Under the pieces are notes generated by a model. That model was given only the letters and a program-made list of their open reading frames with translations. It was not told where the DNA came from and made no database searches. A stretch of 64,000 nt of DNA from WJKR01 sp964556395 (GTDB lineage Archaea; Nanobdellota; Nanobdellia; Woesearchaeales; WJKR01): positions 84,822 to 148,821 of the forward strand of contig CAZKVR010000002.1 of NCBI GenBank assembly GCA_964556395.1. The letters are read 5' to 3'. The position numbers were made by a program, and so were the translations under genes. Positions 48,573 to 56,136 of this stretch are shown here, one piece after another (position 1 is the first letter of the stretch; each line of letters begins with the position of its first letter).

Positions 48573-49046
48573 TTATCCTGTTTCTTCCAGTTTCTCTTCC
48601 AACACCCTTGATAGGACTTTGAGGTGTAGGTCGAATTTCAGGCGCATGCCGTTCCAAGTGTCGTGGTCAAGCATGAGCCCACGATAGTTGATGGCGTTCC
48701 TCGTCAGTCGTGCGGTCTCGAGGAACTCCCAGTCAAAACCCAGGTCCTGGTGCGTGGTGCAGAGGCAGGCGTTCTTGCACTGGTGGTTCTCGGCTGCCAC
48801 ACCGTCAAAGAGTAGGATTGCTTCGATGAGTCCTCGCAACGCCTCGTAATGATCTCTGAAGACGAACGTCCACTCGTCGCTTTTTCGAGGGATGGTTGTC
48901 GCCTTGTCTCTGATGAAGGCGAGCCCCCGTTCCGCGACTTTCTTTATGGACCTGATGAGTTCAAAGTCTATGTGTTTCTCTCGTATCCTGCCGTTGCGTA
49001 CGCAAGCATCATAGGTTGTCTGGAGGTCGTCTATCCTGGTTTTCAT
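48573..49046 (-). CDS. HEPN-like protein, second pair
   Basis: A 157-residue helical protein coupled by a four-base overlap to the winged-helix nucleotidyltransferase at 49043. YEALRGLIEAILLFDGVAAENH and the C-terminal TARLTRNAINYRGLMLD fit the HEPN pattern, with ARLTRNAINY where the Arg-Asn...His RNase motif is expected (Tyr for His). Three cysteines and a histidine (HQCKNACLCTTH) cluster in the middle. Together the two genes look like a HEPN/MNT toxin-antitoxin unit. The toxin role is inferred from family and layout. Confidence 0.72.
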   Translation of the reverse strand: MKTRIDDLQTTYDACVRNGRIREKHIDFELIRSIKKVAERGLAFIRDKATTIPRKSDEWTFVFRDHYEALRGLIEAILLFDGVAAENHQCKNACLCTTHQDLGFDWEFLETARLTRNAINYRGLMLDHDTWNGMRLKFDLHLKVLSRVLEEKLEETG

Positions 49047-49594
49047 GGCTCGATGTCCGCTACGTCCTGTACGCTTCCTTTGAGGACGTAGCCGTCGATC
49101 ACGTTCTTCATGAGGCCGCTCTTCACCTTTCGTATTTCGTCGCGGTCGTTGAAGACGTGCAGTTCTATCTGTCTGCCTAGCCGTTCTTCATAAGCGTTCT
49201 TGTCGAATCCCCGGATGGCTCCCAAGATGAAGATGTCGATGTCCGAGTCATGGTACCAGTCTCCTTTGATGATGCTTCCGAAGAGTATGACGGTCTTGGC
49301 GTCCGATGAGAGGAGGGCTGCGAGGAGGCCGCTGTCATGGAGCTGGTTGAGGGCGTGGACGCGTTTGCGGGCGTAGTAATGGGGGTTGCCCCTTCCGGCA
49401 GTGTAGTGTGGGAAGGCTCCTTGTTCTTTCACTTTGCGTATGAGGCCTGTGGCGACGTGTTTCTTGAGCCATTTGGCCGTGGCTGCCCGGCTGGTCCGCG
49501 ATTCTCTCGCGAGTTCTTCGAAGTGCCATTCCTTGAGCGGGCTGTGGTTGAGGATGAGGTCGAGTATGCGTTGTTCCTTGCTCGGCGTCGCCAT
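49043..49594 (-). CDS. Winged-helix nucleotidyltransferase (antitoxin), second pair
   Basis: A 183-residue protein. Residues ~5-75 are a winged helix (EWHFEELARESRTSRAATAKWL). Residues ~95-160 are an MNT domain with LFGSIIKGDWYHDSDIDIF, showing the GS motif and Asp-x-Asp, and ELHVFND as the third acidic strand. The C-terminal ~20 residues are GYVLKGSVQDVADIEP. It precedes the HEPN gene with a four-base overlap, the same order as at 47008-48014 but on the opposite strand, so the two loci are not a simple duplication. Confidence 0.82.
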   Translation of the reverse strand: MATPSKEQRILDLILNHSPLKEWHFEELARESRTSRAATAKWLKKHVATGLIRKVKEQGAFPHYTAGRGNPHYYARKRVHALNQLHDSGLLAALLSSDAKTVILFGSIIKGDWYHDSDIDIFILGAIRGFDKNAYEERLGRQIELHVFNDRDEIRKVKSGLMKNVIDGYVLKGSVQDVADIEP

Positions 49595-49701
49595 AAGAAG
49601 TTTAACTGAGATAAACTATTTAAACATATCGAGAAAGTTTAACAACTAAAAAGTAGTAAAAAAGGAAAGATTTATAAAGTTCTGTTGCCATTGAAGAGAC
49701 C

Positions 49702-50394
49702 ATGAGCCAACAACTGGACGAGATGGTCGCCTACCTCTCCAAACAGCTGGAAGCGGGCGGGCAGCTGGTAGAACGCAAGAGGGTCAGCAAGAACCACCCC
49801 CACAACCACGCAGGCAGGCACATAGACTACCTCCAAGACCAAGAAGGCAACATCCTCTTCCCAGTCGACGGCAAGTACACGGACAGCCCGCAGCGGCGGA
49901 GCGGGAGGAAGATAAAGCACCCGAAAGCGTTCACCAAAGCCTACAGCCTCCTCGACAACCACAGCCAAGGCCACTGCCTCCCGGTCTTCTACAAGGACGG
50001 CGACACCTTCTTCAGAAGCCTGTACGACCCCCAGTTCAAGGACCACCCCGAGAAGGACTCGTTCGAACACCTCAGCCACGAGGAGAAGACAAGGCTCATC
50101 GTACCCACGCCGGAAGAGAAGAAAGCGGTCGAGGAGTCGAGGACAGACCGCGACGTCCAGGGATCCGCGCTCACCTACTACCAGCCAGAATCAGAACGAC
50201 TCGACGAGATGGTGGTGAGCTACCAGGTCCGGCCGGCGATACTAGACCTCAGGAACAAACCCCACCTCAGACAATTCTACGGCGGGCAAGAACAAGTGCA
50301 ATCAAAACGAGTCTCACAATGGGACCGGAAACTGGAGAAGCCAGGCCCGCTCAACTACCAGCATCACAAGCTCTTCAACAAGAAGTCGTCCTGA
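49702..50394 (+). CDS. Uncharacterised hydrophilic protein
   Basis: A 230-residue protein I do not recognise. It is soluble and rich in His, Gln and charged residues (RVSKNHPHNHAGRHIDYL). Two short related stretches (QLDEMVAYLSKQ at the start and ERLDEMVVSYQV near residue 168) hint at an internal repeat. GATTTATAAAG (49669-49679) is the TATA; the ATG follows about 26 bases later. Its last 31 bases overlap the convergent endonuclease III-like gene. Confidence 0.65.
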   Translation: MSQQLDEMVAYLSKQLEAGGQLVERKRVSKNHPHNHAGRHIDYLQDQEGNILFPVDGKYTDSPQRRSGRKIKHPKAFTKAYSLLDNHSQGHCLPVFYKDGDTFFRSLYDPQFKDHPEKDSFEHLSHEEKTRLIVPTPEEKKAVEESRTDRDVQGSALTYYQPESERLDEMVVSYQVRPAILDLRNKPHLRQFYGGQEQVQSKRVSQWDRKLEKPGPLNYQHHKLFNKKSS

Positions 50395-51044
50395 CCGTAC
50401 GGCCGCTTGCTGTAAAACCGCTTCGCATGCTCGACCAGCAAGGCGTGGTACTCCTGGAACACCTCGACGTCAGGCTCTAAAGCGTCATGGAACAACGACT
50501 GCACCTCGTCATACGACTCGGAACCGCTGATCAAGCCAAACCCTTCCAGCACCCGCCGCGTATACGCGTCCACCACGAAGAAAGGCTGTTTGAACGCGTA
50601 CAGCAAGATGGAATCAGCAGTCTCAGGCCCGACCCCTTTCAACCCCAACAATTCAGAGCGGGAAGGCACGCCCGTACGGCTGATGAACCACCCAGCCACC
50701 AACCGCAGCCTGGACGCCTTCTGATTGTAATACCCGGCAGGCCTGACGGCAGCCTTCACCTCCTCGAGGTCGGCGTCCGACAAAGAACGAGCATTCAACA
50801 ACCCCCTCTCATACAACGACACCAACGCCCGCTCCACGTTCACCCAAGAAGTGTTCTGCGTCAGCACCGCGCCGACGCACACCTCGAACCGCTGGCGTTC
50901 AGTGCGAGGAAAGGAGTAATCACCAGGATGATACCCTCGCAAAGAACCGGACTTCGTAGGGTTGCCGCCGTCCAAGGAGACCAACGGCCACCACCCCTGC
51001 GGGCCGTACCGTTTTAACAAGGCTTCGTACAAACGCTCAAGCAT
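50364..51044 (-). CDS. Endonuclease III-like DNA glycosylase without the iron-sulfur cluster
   Basis: A base-excision repair enzyme of the HhH-GPD superfamily, 226 residues. VCVGAVLTQNTSW is the glycosylase pocket helix, LLGLKGVGPETADSILLYA the helix-hairpin-helix, and PFFVVDAYTRRVLEG carries the catalytic Asp. Classical EndoIII has a C-terminal Cys-x6-Cys-x2-Cys-x5-Cys cluster loop; here the C-terminal region (HALLVEHAKRFYSKRPYG) lacks those cysteines. This matches cluster-free archaeal relatives whose preferred lesion differs. Lysine for a bifunctional lyase is absent from the usual place. Confidence 0.85.
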   Translation of the reverse strand: MLERLYEALLKRYGPQGWWPLVSLDGGNPTKSGSLRGYHPGDYSFPRTERQRFEVCVGAVLTQNTSWVNVERALVSLYERGLLNARSLSDADLEEVKAAVRPAGYYNQKASRLRLVAGWFISRTGVPSRSELLGLKGVGPETADSILLYAFKQPFFVVDAYTRRVLEGFGLISGSESYDEVQSLFHDALEPDVEVFQEYHALLVEHAKRFYSKRPYGQDDFLLKSL

Positions 51045-51072
51045 AGGAAGAAGAGAAAGAGAAAAGGGATTT

Positions 51073-51741
51073 TTAACGTTGTCGCCTCTTCACGACACCG
51101 TACGCGCCGAACAGGACGAGCACGAAACCCAAAGCTCCGAACAGCCAGAACCAGCCGGAGTCAAGCCCCTCAGCGTCGCCGCCGGTGACGGCACCGGTGG
51201 CCTGCGGAGCCCCGGACGGCTCCTCGCCTGCAGAGGCATCGTCGGCGTCCTCGTCGGGAGCGGCGACCGCGGCCGGACCTTCGCCTTCCCCGCCATCCTC
51301 GCTGCCAGGCTCCCCTTCAGCCTCATCCGGCAGCGTCACGTTGGCGGATGGCTTGTCATCCGAGCGAGGAACGATGGTGATAGGGCCGACGTTACCGCCC
51401 GACCCCTTGTTACGGGTCCTGCGGTGCGCTTCCCCATTGTAGTACCAGGTCATGTCGAGCGTGTAGTTGTTCATCGTATTCGGCAACAACGACATCTCCA
51501 ATGAGTAGTCGTCGTGGCAGTCGCAGTGCCAGTGCTCGGTCCCGTCCTCCTTGTCGCAGCCGACGAAGGAGTACTCGCCCGGGTCGATGTCTAGTTCTGC
51601 GGTGACGTTGACGTACAGGTCCTCGCAACGCTCGAACTCCTCGACCACAGAAGTGGATCCTGCGAGGAGGGCGTTGGACAAGGGCAGCATGAGGAGTAGT
51701 AAGAGCGCGGCTGTGAAGGTCGTCGTTCGCATCAGGTTCAC
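51073..51741 (-). CDS. Exported protein with C-terminal membrane anchor
   Basis: A 222-residue envelope protein. MRTTTFTAALLLLLMLPLSNALLAG is a signal peptide (the ATG at 51732 is an alternative start). The outer domain, about 110 residues, has six cysteines (RCEDLY, VGCDKE, HCDCHD) and some glycosylation sites. A disordered Glu/Gly/Ala/Pro linker (about 125-185) follows, then a transmembrane helix, WFWLFGALGFVLVLFGAYGV, and a basic tail. Type I membrane topology is clear; function is not. Confidence 0.78.
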   Translation of the reverse strand: MNLMRTTTFTAALLLLLMLPLSNALLAGSTSVVEEFERCEDLYVNVTAELDIDPGEYSFVGCDKEDGTEHWHCDCHDDYSLEMSLLPNTMNNYTLDMTWYYNGEAHRRTRNKGSGGNVGPITIVPRSDDKPSANVTLPDEAEGEPGSEDGGEGEGPAAVAAPDEDADDASAGEEPSGAPQATGAVTGGDAEGLDSGWFWLFGALGFVLVLFGAYGVVKRRQR

Positions 51742-51778
51742 CGTATATCAATAGTCAAATAATAAAAAAATAACTGGT

Positions 51779-52405
51779 TTAGTCATCCGAGCTAGGGCAC
51801 TCTGACGGCGGGACCATCTTCATCCTGAACTTGTACTTCGCAGCTTGGATGTTATTGGCCAATTTCAACTCGATGAGAGTCGGGTCTTCACTACTGTTGG
51901 ACTCTGCAGGGACCATGAAGCCACCATTAGGACCATTAGTCCTGCCATAGCAGACAGAGACTTCGCGGCAGCCACCTTCCTCGAACCAATCAGTACAGAC
52001 GGCCTGGTCGGACATGTCATAGGTATCATCTCCTGGAGTGGTCGCCTTGGCGTATTCGAAGTCATCGCCAGAGACAGTCACTTGGTTACTGCTCCAGGTA
52101 GCCATGGACCTTGCTTCAATATCATCCAGACCACGGTTCCTCACAGAGACTTCCATCTCAGCTGACTCGCCAGTATAGGCAGGCATATCAACTACAATGT
52201 CTTCCCCATATTCGCTACCTTCCGAGATATCCATAGAACTCGCACTATAGCTCTCAACGCGTAACTGCAGTGCTTGTTCGACAGTCACGTCAGCACCTAC
52301 CGTGTTACTCAGGTAGTTGACGAGCGCGGCGCTCGCCCCTCCTACTACGAGTATTCCCAGCACGATAGCTACGGCTGGTATCTTCAAGAACTTCTTACTT
52401 CCCAT
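51779..52405 (-). CDS. Abundant secreted-type protein with N-terminal signal/anchor
   Basis: A 208-residue exported protein starting MGSKKFLKIPAVAIVLGILVVGGASA, a signal peptide or signal anchor. The mature part is beta-rich and acidic with a few cysteines (VCTDWF, GCREV, VCYGRT, ECPSS). The strong ribosome site GGAGGT lies nine bases before ATG. The ~125-base leader begins with a hairpin and the promoter has an inverted repeat between TATA and start point, the same layout as the S-layer gene. I infer strong expression. Family unknown. Confidence 0.78.
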   Translation of the reverse strand: MGSKKFLKIPAVAIVLGILVVGGASAALVNYLSNTVGADVTVEQALQLRVESYSASSMDISEGSEYGEDIVVDMPAYTGESAEMEVSVRNRGLDDIEARSMATWSSNQVTVSGDDFEYAKATTPGDDTYDMSDQAVCTDWFEEGGCREVSVCYGRTNGPNGGFMVPAESNSSEDPTLIELKLANNIQAAKYKFRMKMVPPSECPSSDD

Positions 52406-52506
52406 TTTTGTCGTACCTCCATTCTTCCTTACGAAGGGAGAGACAAACCATTCATGAGAATCTGCGCTTGTGGTCGGTACGACTGGTCCTTCACTCCCCT
52501 AGTTCT

Positions 52507-52524
52507 GAGCAGCGTTCACTGCTC
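52507..52524 (-). promoter_or_regulatory. Hairpin near the 5' end of the 51779-52405 mRNA
   Basis: GAGCAG-CGTTCA-CTGCTC is a perfect six-pair hairpin. With the TATA box at about 52551-52559 (GCTTATAAAC on the minus strand) transcription should begin near 52529, so the hairpin lies about 5-22 bases from the RNA 5' end, as in the S-layer leader. Confidence 0.45.
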
Positions 52525-52535
52525 CCCCAACAACC

Positions 52536-52549
52536 GGCGCGTCAGCGCC
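52536..52549. promoter_or_regulatory. Inverted repeat between TATA box and start point of the 51779-52405 gene
   Basis: GGCGC-GTCA-GCGCC, a perfect five-plus-five repeat, lies between the TATA element and the expected start point near 52529. This is a repressor-type position and repeats the S-layer arrangement. Confidence 0.4.
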
Positions 52550-52667
52550 AGTTTATAAGCGTGACAAGGAGCTATTATATAAATTTAATCTGTATCGGTG
52601 ACAACCAATCAATCTTGTTTATCCGAAGAGCAAAACAGTCATAAATACCAAAGACTTGCTTCTCCCC

Positions 52668-53333
52668 ATGGACAAGCGCAGGCTCCTCCAGCACGTGCAG
52701 GCTAACATGGTCGGTTTCGTCGACGACGAGCACGACGAGGAACTCCTCGAACGAGTCCTAAAAGCCATGGATGCCGTCGACCGCAGGCACTTCGTCAGCT
52801 ACCGAGAAGAAGCCTACCTCGACACAGCCCTCCCTATCAGCACGGGCCAGACCATCAGCCAGCCCTCCACCGTCGCGAGGATGCTCCTCCTTCTCAAACC
52901 GGAAAGAGGCGATGACGTCCTGGAGGCCGGCGCCGGCAGCGGCTGGCAAGCAGCACTGTTAGCATGGCTCGTCCACCCAGGCAAGGTGGTCACGTTAGAC
53001 CTCACCGACAACTCCATAGGGTTGGCCAGGGAGAACCTCAGCAAGGCAAAGAAAGCCATAAAGACCAGGACCTCCATCATAGACAGCGTCGACGTCCGGA
53101 AAGAGAATGTCTACGACCACGAAGGCCGCTACGACAGGGTCGTCATCACCGCCGGCATCACGGAGGACCAGGAACAAGACCTCAAGAAGCTCGCGAGAAG
53201 ACTCCTCAAGGACCAAGGACGGCTGGTCTGCCCGTACCGCTCCGGACCCATGCTCACCATAGACCGCCAAGGCGCGGACCTCGTGGTGAGCCGGACGCCG
53301 GAGCACTACCTCTTCGTACCCCTCCAGCGATAG
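52668..53333 (+). CDS. pcm: Protein-L-isoaspartate O-methyltransferase
   Basis: Repairs aged proteins by methylating isoaspartate. The 221-residue protein has the family motif PISTGQTISQPSTVARML, the SAM-binding VLEAGAGSGWQAALLA near residue 85, and VVITAGITED near residue 160. CATAAATACC (52640-52649) lies about 26 bases before the ATG, so the mRNA is leaderless; an in-frame TTG at 52656 is less likely. It stands alone on the + strand. Confidence 0.93.
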   Translation: MDKRRLLQHVQANMVGFVDDEHDEELLERVLKAMDAVDRRHFVSYREEAYLDTALPISTGQTISQPSTVARMLLLLKPERGDDVLEAGAGSGWQAALLAWLVHPGKVVTLDLTDNSIGLARENLSKAKKAIKTRTSIIDSVDVRKENVYDHEGRYDRVVITAGITEDQEQDLKKLARRLLKDQGRLVCPYRSGPMLTIDRQGADLVVSRTPEHYLFVPLQR

Positions 53334-53397
53334 GGAAAACAACAATATTTATATACGGCCATCCCGCAAGAAGCCCTCATAAAGAGGTGTTGCCCCT

Positions 53398-54156
53398 ATG
53401 GACCTAACCGCCATCCTCAGCATAGCCGTCATCCTCATCGTCATCATACTCGCGTTCAGGCTCGTCAAGGGCGCGCTCAAGTTCGTGCTCTCAGCCCTCG
53501 GCGCAGTACTCCTCATAGCGCTCCTCCTCGGAGCGCTCGTCTACATGGACGCCCAGCAAGCGAAAGAGCTCATGGACGAGGGCGACAAGGTCCTCCTCTA
53601 CCGCCACGGCGACGACGTCGTGACGGGCGTGCGGATCACGGGCGAAGGGCTCCTCGCCAAAGGCGCAGGGAAATTACCATCAGGCATGGACGCCATGGGA
53701 GAGGCAGAGCGCGACGAGTACGAAAAGCTCCTCGACGAGGACGAGCCGGAGGACGACGAACTCCTCGTCGTCGTCAAGCAAGGAGCGCTCGCCAACGCGA
53801 CCAACCTGACGATCCAAGGGTTCTCCATCCCGGCCGAAGACCTCCCGTCATTCCTGGCGAGCGACGAGCCGAAAGCGTTCATCGCGGCGCGCTTCGCCGA
53901 GGACGCGCCCGAAGAAGCGGTGCTGGACGAGCTGTCCCCGTTCACGGACGACGAGCTCAAGGCCGCCGTGTTCATGACAGCCCTCGCCGGCCATGTAGAC
54001 GAGGAGGGCGCGTCGTTCCTCGTCGACGCCATCCAGGAGGAGCGGGTACGCGTCGAGCCGCGTTTCTTCACCATCTGGATGCTACGACACCTCCCGACCA
54101 AGACGGTCACGGAGGACCTGACAGGCTTTATCAACGCGACGACGGGTGAGGTGTAG
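53398..54156 (+). CDS. Membrane-anchored protein with acidic outer domain
   Basis: A 252-residue protein with two N-terminal hydrophobic helices (about residues 5-22 and 28-50) and a ~200-residue, strongly acidic, mostly helical domain (KLLDEDEPEDDE; APEEAVLDELSPFTDDELKAA). No recognised family. The stop is one base before the next gene, which in turn nearly abuts LspA, so three genes likely form one transcript led by ATATTTATATACG (about 53345-53357). Confidence 0.7.
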   Translation: MDLTAILSIAVILIVIILAFRLVKGALKFVLSALGAVLLIALLLGALVYMDAQQAKELMDEGDKVLLYRHGDDVVTGVRITGEGLLAKGAGKLPSGMDAMGEAERDEYEKLLDEDEPEDDELLVVVKQGALANATNLTIQGFSIPAEDLPSFLASDEPKAFIAARFAEDAPEEAVLDELSPFTDDELKAAVFMTALAGHVDEEGASFLVDAIQEERVRVEPRFFTIWMLRHLPTKTVTEDLTGFINATTGEV

Positions 54157-54157
54157 G

Positions 54158-54613
54158 ATGGGATTGCTCGACCGGTTCAGGAAGGACGAGCCCAAGGACG
54201 ACCCCTTCGCAGGCAATGACGACCCGTTCGGACAGCAAGGCCAACCGCCGCAAGGCGCGCCTTCGCAGGACCCGTACGGCCAGCAATCCCAAGACCCGTT
54301 CGGACAGCAACAGTTCCCCCCGCCCGGACAACAACAGTTCGACCCGACAAACCCTGACATGAACGCTGCGCAAGGCATCCCGCGACCGCGAGACCCGTCT
54401 ACGAGGGAGCCCGACTCGGGCGTGCCGCAAGGGCTCTCCCAACAAGGAGGGTCGCAAGGCCACACCGAGAAGGACCTCCAGCTCATCCTCGCCAAGCTCG
54501 ACGCGTTGAAGTCCGAACTGGACAGCGTCCACCAGCGCATCCAGAAGATCGAGCGCATCGCGGACGAGGACCGCGCCGCAGCCCAACAACAAAGACGGTA
54601 CGCGCGGTGGTAG
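54158..54613 (+). CDS. Gln/Pro-rich protein with C-terminal coiled coil
   Basis: A 151-residue protein. After MGLLDRFRKDEPKDD, residues 15-105 are low complexity, with repeats of DPFGQQ/DPYGQQ and PPGQQQF. A helix, DLQLILAKLDALKSELDSVHQRI, near the C-terminus would form a coiled coil. Such proteins can drive clustering or bind membrane complexes, but nothing more specific can be said. GGTGAGGTG overlaps the upstream stop and serves as ribosome site. Confidence 0.72.
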   Translation: MGLLDRFRKDEPKDDPFAGNDDPFGQQGQPPQGAPSQDPYGQQSQDPFGQQQFPPPGQQQFDPTNPDMNAAQGIPRPRDPSTREPDSGVPQGLSQQGGSQGHTEKDLQLILAKLDALKSELDSVHQRIQKIERIADEDRAAAQQQRRYARW

Positions 54614-54615
54614 CG

Positions 54616-55068
54616 ATGAAGTGGTGGTTGCAGGCGCGGTGCTGGCTCGCTCTCGGACTCGTTCTCGCTGCGGCGGACCAGGCGGTGAAGGCGTTCATGG
54701 TCGCACGGCAACCCGTCATGGAAGGATTCCTCTCCATCAGGCTCGTCCTGAACAGGGGCGCGTCGTTCGGGCTGTTGCAGGACGCCAACAGCCTCCTCGC
54801 GTGGCTGGGCGTCATCGTGGTCGGCGCGTTCACGTACTTCTACACCCGTCTGAAGGCTCCGGTGAGGCGTTGGGGGCTCCTCGTCATGGGCGGCGTGGTG
54901 AGCAACGCGGCCGACCGTTTCGTCAGGGGCGCCGTGGTGGACTACCTCGACCTGGGCTGGTGGCCGGTCTTCAACCTGGCTGACAGCATGATCGTCGTCG
55001 GCGTCGCAGCCTTGCTCGTGTTGTCGTTGCGTGACAAGCACCTGTTCGAGCTCGCGCCGGAGAAATAA
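54616..55068 (+). CDS. lspA: Lipoprotein signal peptidase (LspA)
   Basis: An aspartyl peptidase that removes signal peptides from prolipoproteins at the lipobox cysteine. The 150-residue protein has four membrane segments. Family motifs are ADQAVKAFMV, LNRGASFGLL, GGVVSNAADRFVRGAVVDYL and WPVFNLADSMIV; the two catalytic Asp are in VVDYL and NLADS. LspA is a bacterial enzyme and is rarely reported in archaea, so transfer from bacteria is likely. ATG 54616 is two bases after the upstream stop; a GTG at 54607 is also possible. Possible substrates here are the lipobox proteins at 17975, 56137 and 56937. Confidence 0.9.
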   Translation: MKWWLQARCWLALGLVLAAADQAVKAFMVARQPVMEGFLSIRLVLNRGASFGLLQDANSLLAWLGVIVVGAFTYFYTRLKAPVRRWGLLVMGGVVSNAADRFVRGAVVDYLDLGWWPVFNLADSMIVVGVAALLVLSLRDKHLFELAPEK

Positions 55069-55073
55069 GGTTT

Positions 55074-55667
55074 TCACGCCTTCTTCGAGGATGGCTTCTT
55101 CGCGGAGGCTTTCTTGCGGGGCCTGCCGGGGCCACGCTTCTTCGCGGTCTTGGATGACGTCTTCTTCGCGGCTGATTTCTTCGTCATCGTCTTGCGGGGC
55201 CTGCCGGGACTCTTCTTGGAGGATTTCTTGGTCGTCTTCTTGGAAGCCTTCTTCGGAGACGTCTTCTTGGCCGCCTGGCGCTTCGCAGGCTTCTTGCGCA
55301 CCGCCATGTCGCCCGGCCGGTAGATGGGCGGCTTGGGCAACGGTCGTCGCTTCCCTTCGAGCTGGTCAAGGGCCAGGATGAACCCTGCCGCGTCGAGGCA
55401 GAGGAGGAGTACGACCCAGAGGCTGATGTTGGCGAACGAGAGGTAGACGATGTTGAGGAATCCGAATCCGAACGCGAACACCGCGGGCGCCGTGGCGTAA
55501 GGCCTGTTCTTCGAACTCCGGGCGAGGAACGCTGCGGCGCTGGCTATGAAGACTATCGCGACGACGGCTTCGACGGCGAATGACGCTCCCGCGGCTCCTA
55601 TGAGGAGCGCTCCCAGCACCTGTGCGAGGAGCAATCCGAGAATGGTGACAAGTATTTTTCCCTCCAT
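55074..55667 (-). CDS. Membrane protein with histone H1-like tail carrying two AT-hooks
   Basis: A 197-residue protein. Residues 1-103 form four hydrophobic helices with short loops (LVTILGLLLAQVLGALLIG first). Residues ~105-197 are a lysine/alanine/serine tail with two AT-hook cores, SPGRPRK (153-159) and RGPGRPRKK (178-186). It could tie DNA to the membrane. The tail is like that of the secretion ATPase (26214-27980), down to similar GPGRPRKK hooks. Function is inferred from composition only. It converges on LspA. Confidence 0.85.
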   Translation of the reverse strand: MEGKILVTILGLLLAQVLGALLIGAAGASFAVEAVVAIVFIASAAAFLARSSKNRPYATAPAVFAFGFGFLNIVYLSFANISLWVVLLLCLDAAGFILALDQLEGKRRPLPKPPIYRPGDMAVRKKPAKRQAAKKTSPKKASKKTTKKSSKKSPGRPRKTMTKKSAAKKTSSKTAKKRGPGRPRKKASAKKPSSKKA

Positions 55668-55715
55668 GATGGTGTCACTAGGAGGAGTTCATATATATAG
55701 TTTTCTGTCCTGGAC

Positions 55716-56036
55716 TCAGAAATCGTCCATGTCGTCCAGGCCTGAGAGGAAGCCCTTGTTCTGGAGCCACTTGACCTGGTTGGGACGGTACTTGTAGAGG
55801 ATGTCCCCTTTCTCGTCGCCGCCGTACTCCCATGGCTTGACGAGGACTATGTCCCCTTCGCGGACCCAGAGGCGTCTCTTGAGCCGGCCGGGGATGCGGC
55901 AGTTGCGCGTCTGTCCGTCGAAGCAGCGCACCTTGCACCTGCTCCCGCCGAGGCGGTCTTCGAGGACGCCGAGCACCTCGTCGTTGCGGGGCGTGCGGAC
56001 CCTGACGACGCCTTCTTGCGGTTGTTGCGGTCTCAT
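55716..56036 (-). CDS. Translation initiation factor aIF1A
   Basis: A 106-residue OB-fold protein that binds the A site of the small subunit during initiation. Typical stretches are RVRTPRNDEVLGVLEDRLGG, the RNA-binding NCRIPGRLKRRLWVREGDIVLV and the acidic end LDDMDDF. ATG 56036 opens MRPQQPQEG; the triplet before it is TTG. It is a single gene on the minus strand. Confidence 0.95.
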   Translation of the reverse strand: MRPQQPQEGVVRVRTPRNDEVLGVLEDRLGGSRCKVRCFDGQTRNCRIPGRLKRRLWVREGDIVLVKPWEYGGDEKGDILYKYRPNQVKWLQNKGFLSGLDDMDDF

Positions 56037-56111
56037 CAAGGTGCGCGAAAGGCCATGTGTTTATAAGGCTTTTCGTTGGGTCTCAAGGCAGGCCCGACAG
56101 AAGGAAGAAGT

Positions 56112-56121
56112 AAAAAAAAGT
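56112..56121 (-). terminator. U-run terminator after the SurA-like lipoprotein gene
   Basis: Eight A residues on the + strand give U8 on the minus-strand transcript about 16 bases after the stop at 56137. Confidence 0.5.
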
Positions 56122-56136
56122 TGGTTCGGAAGCGTT

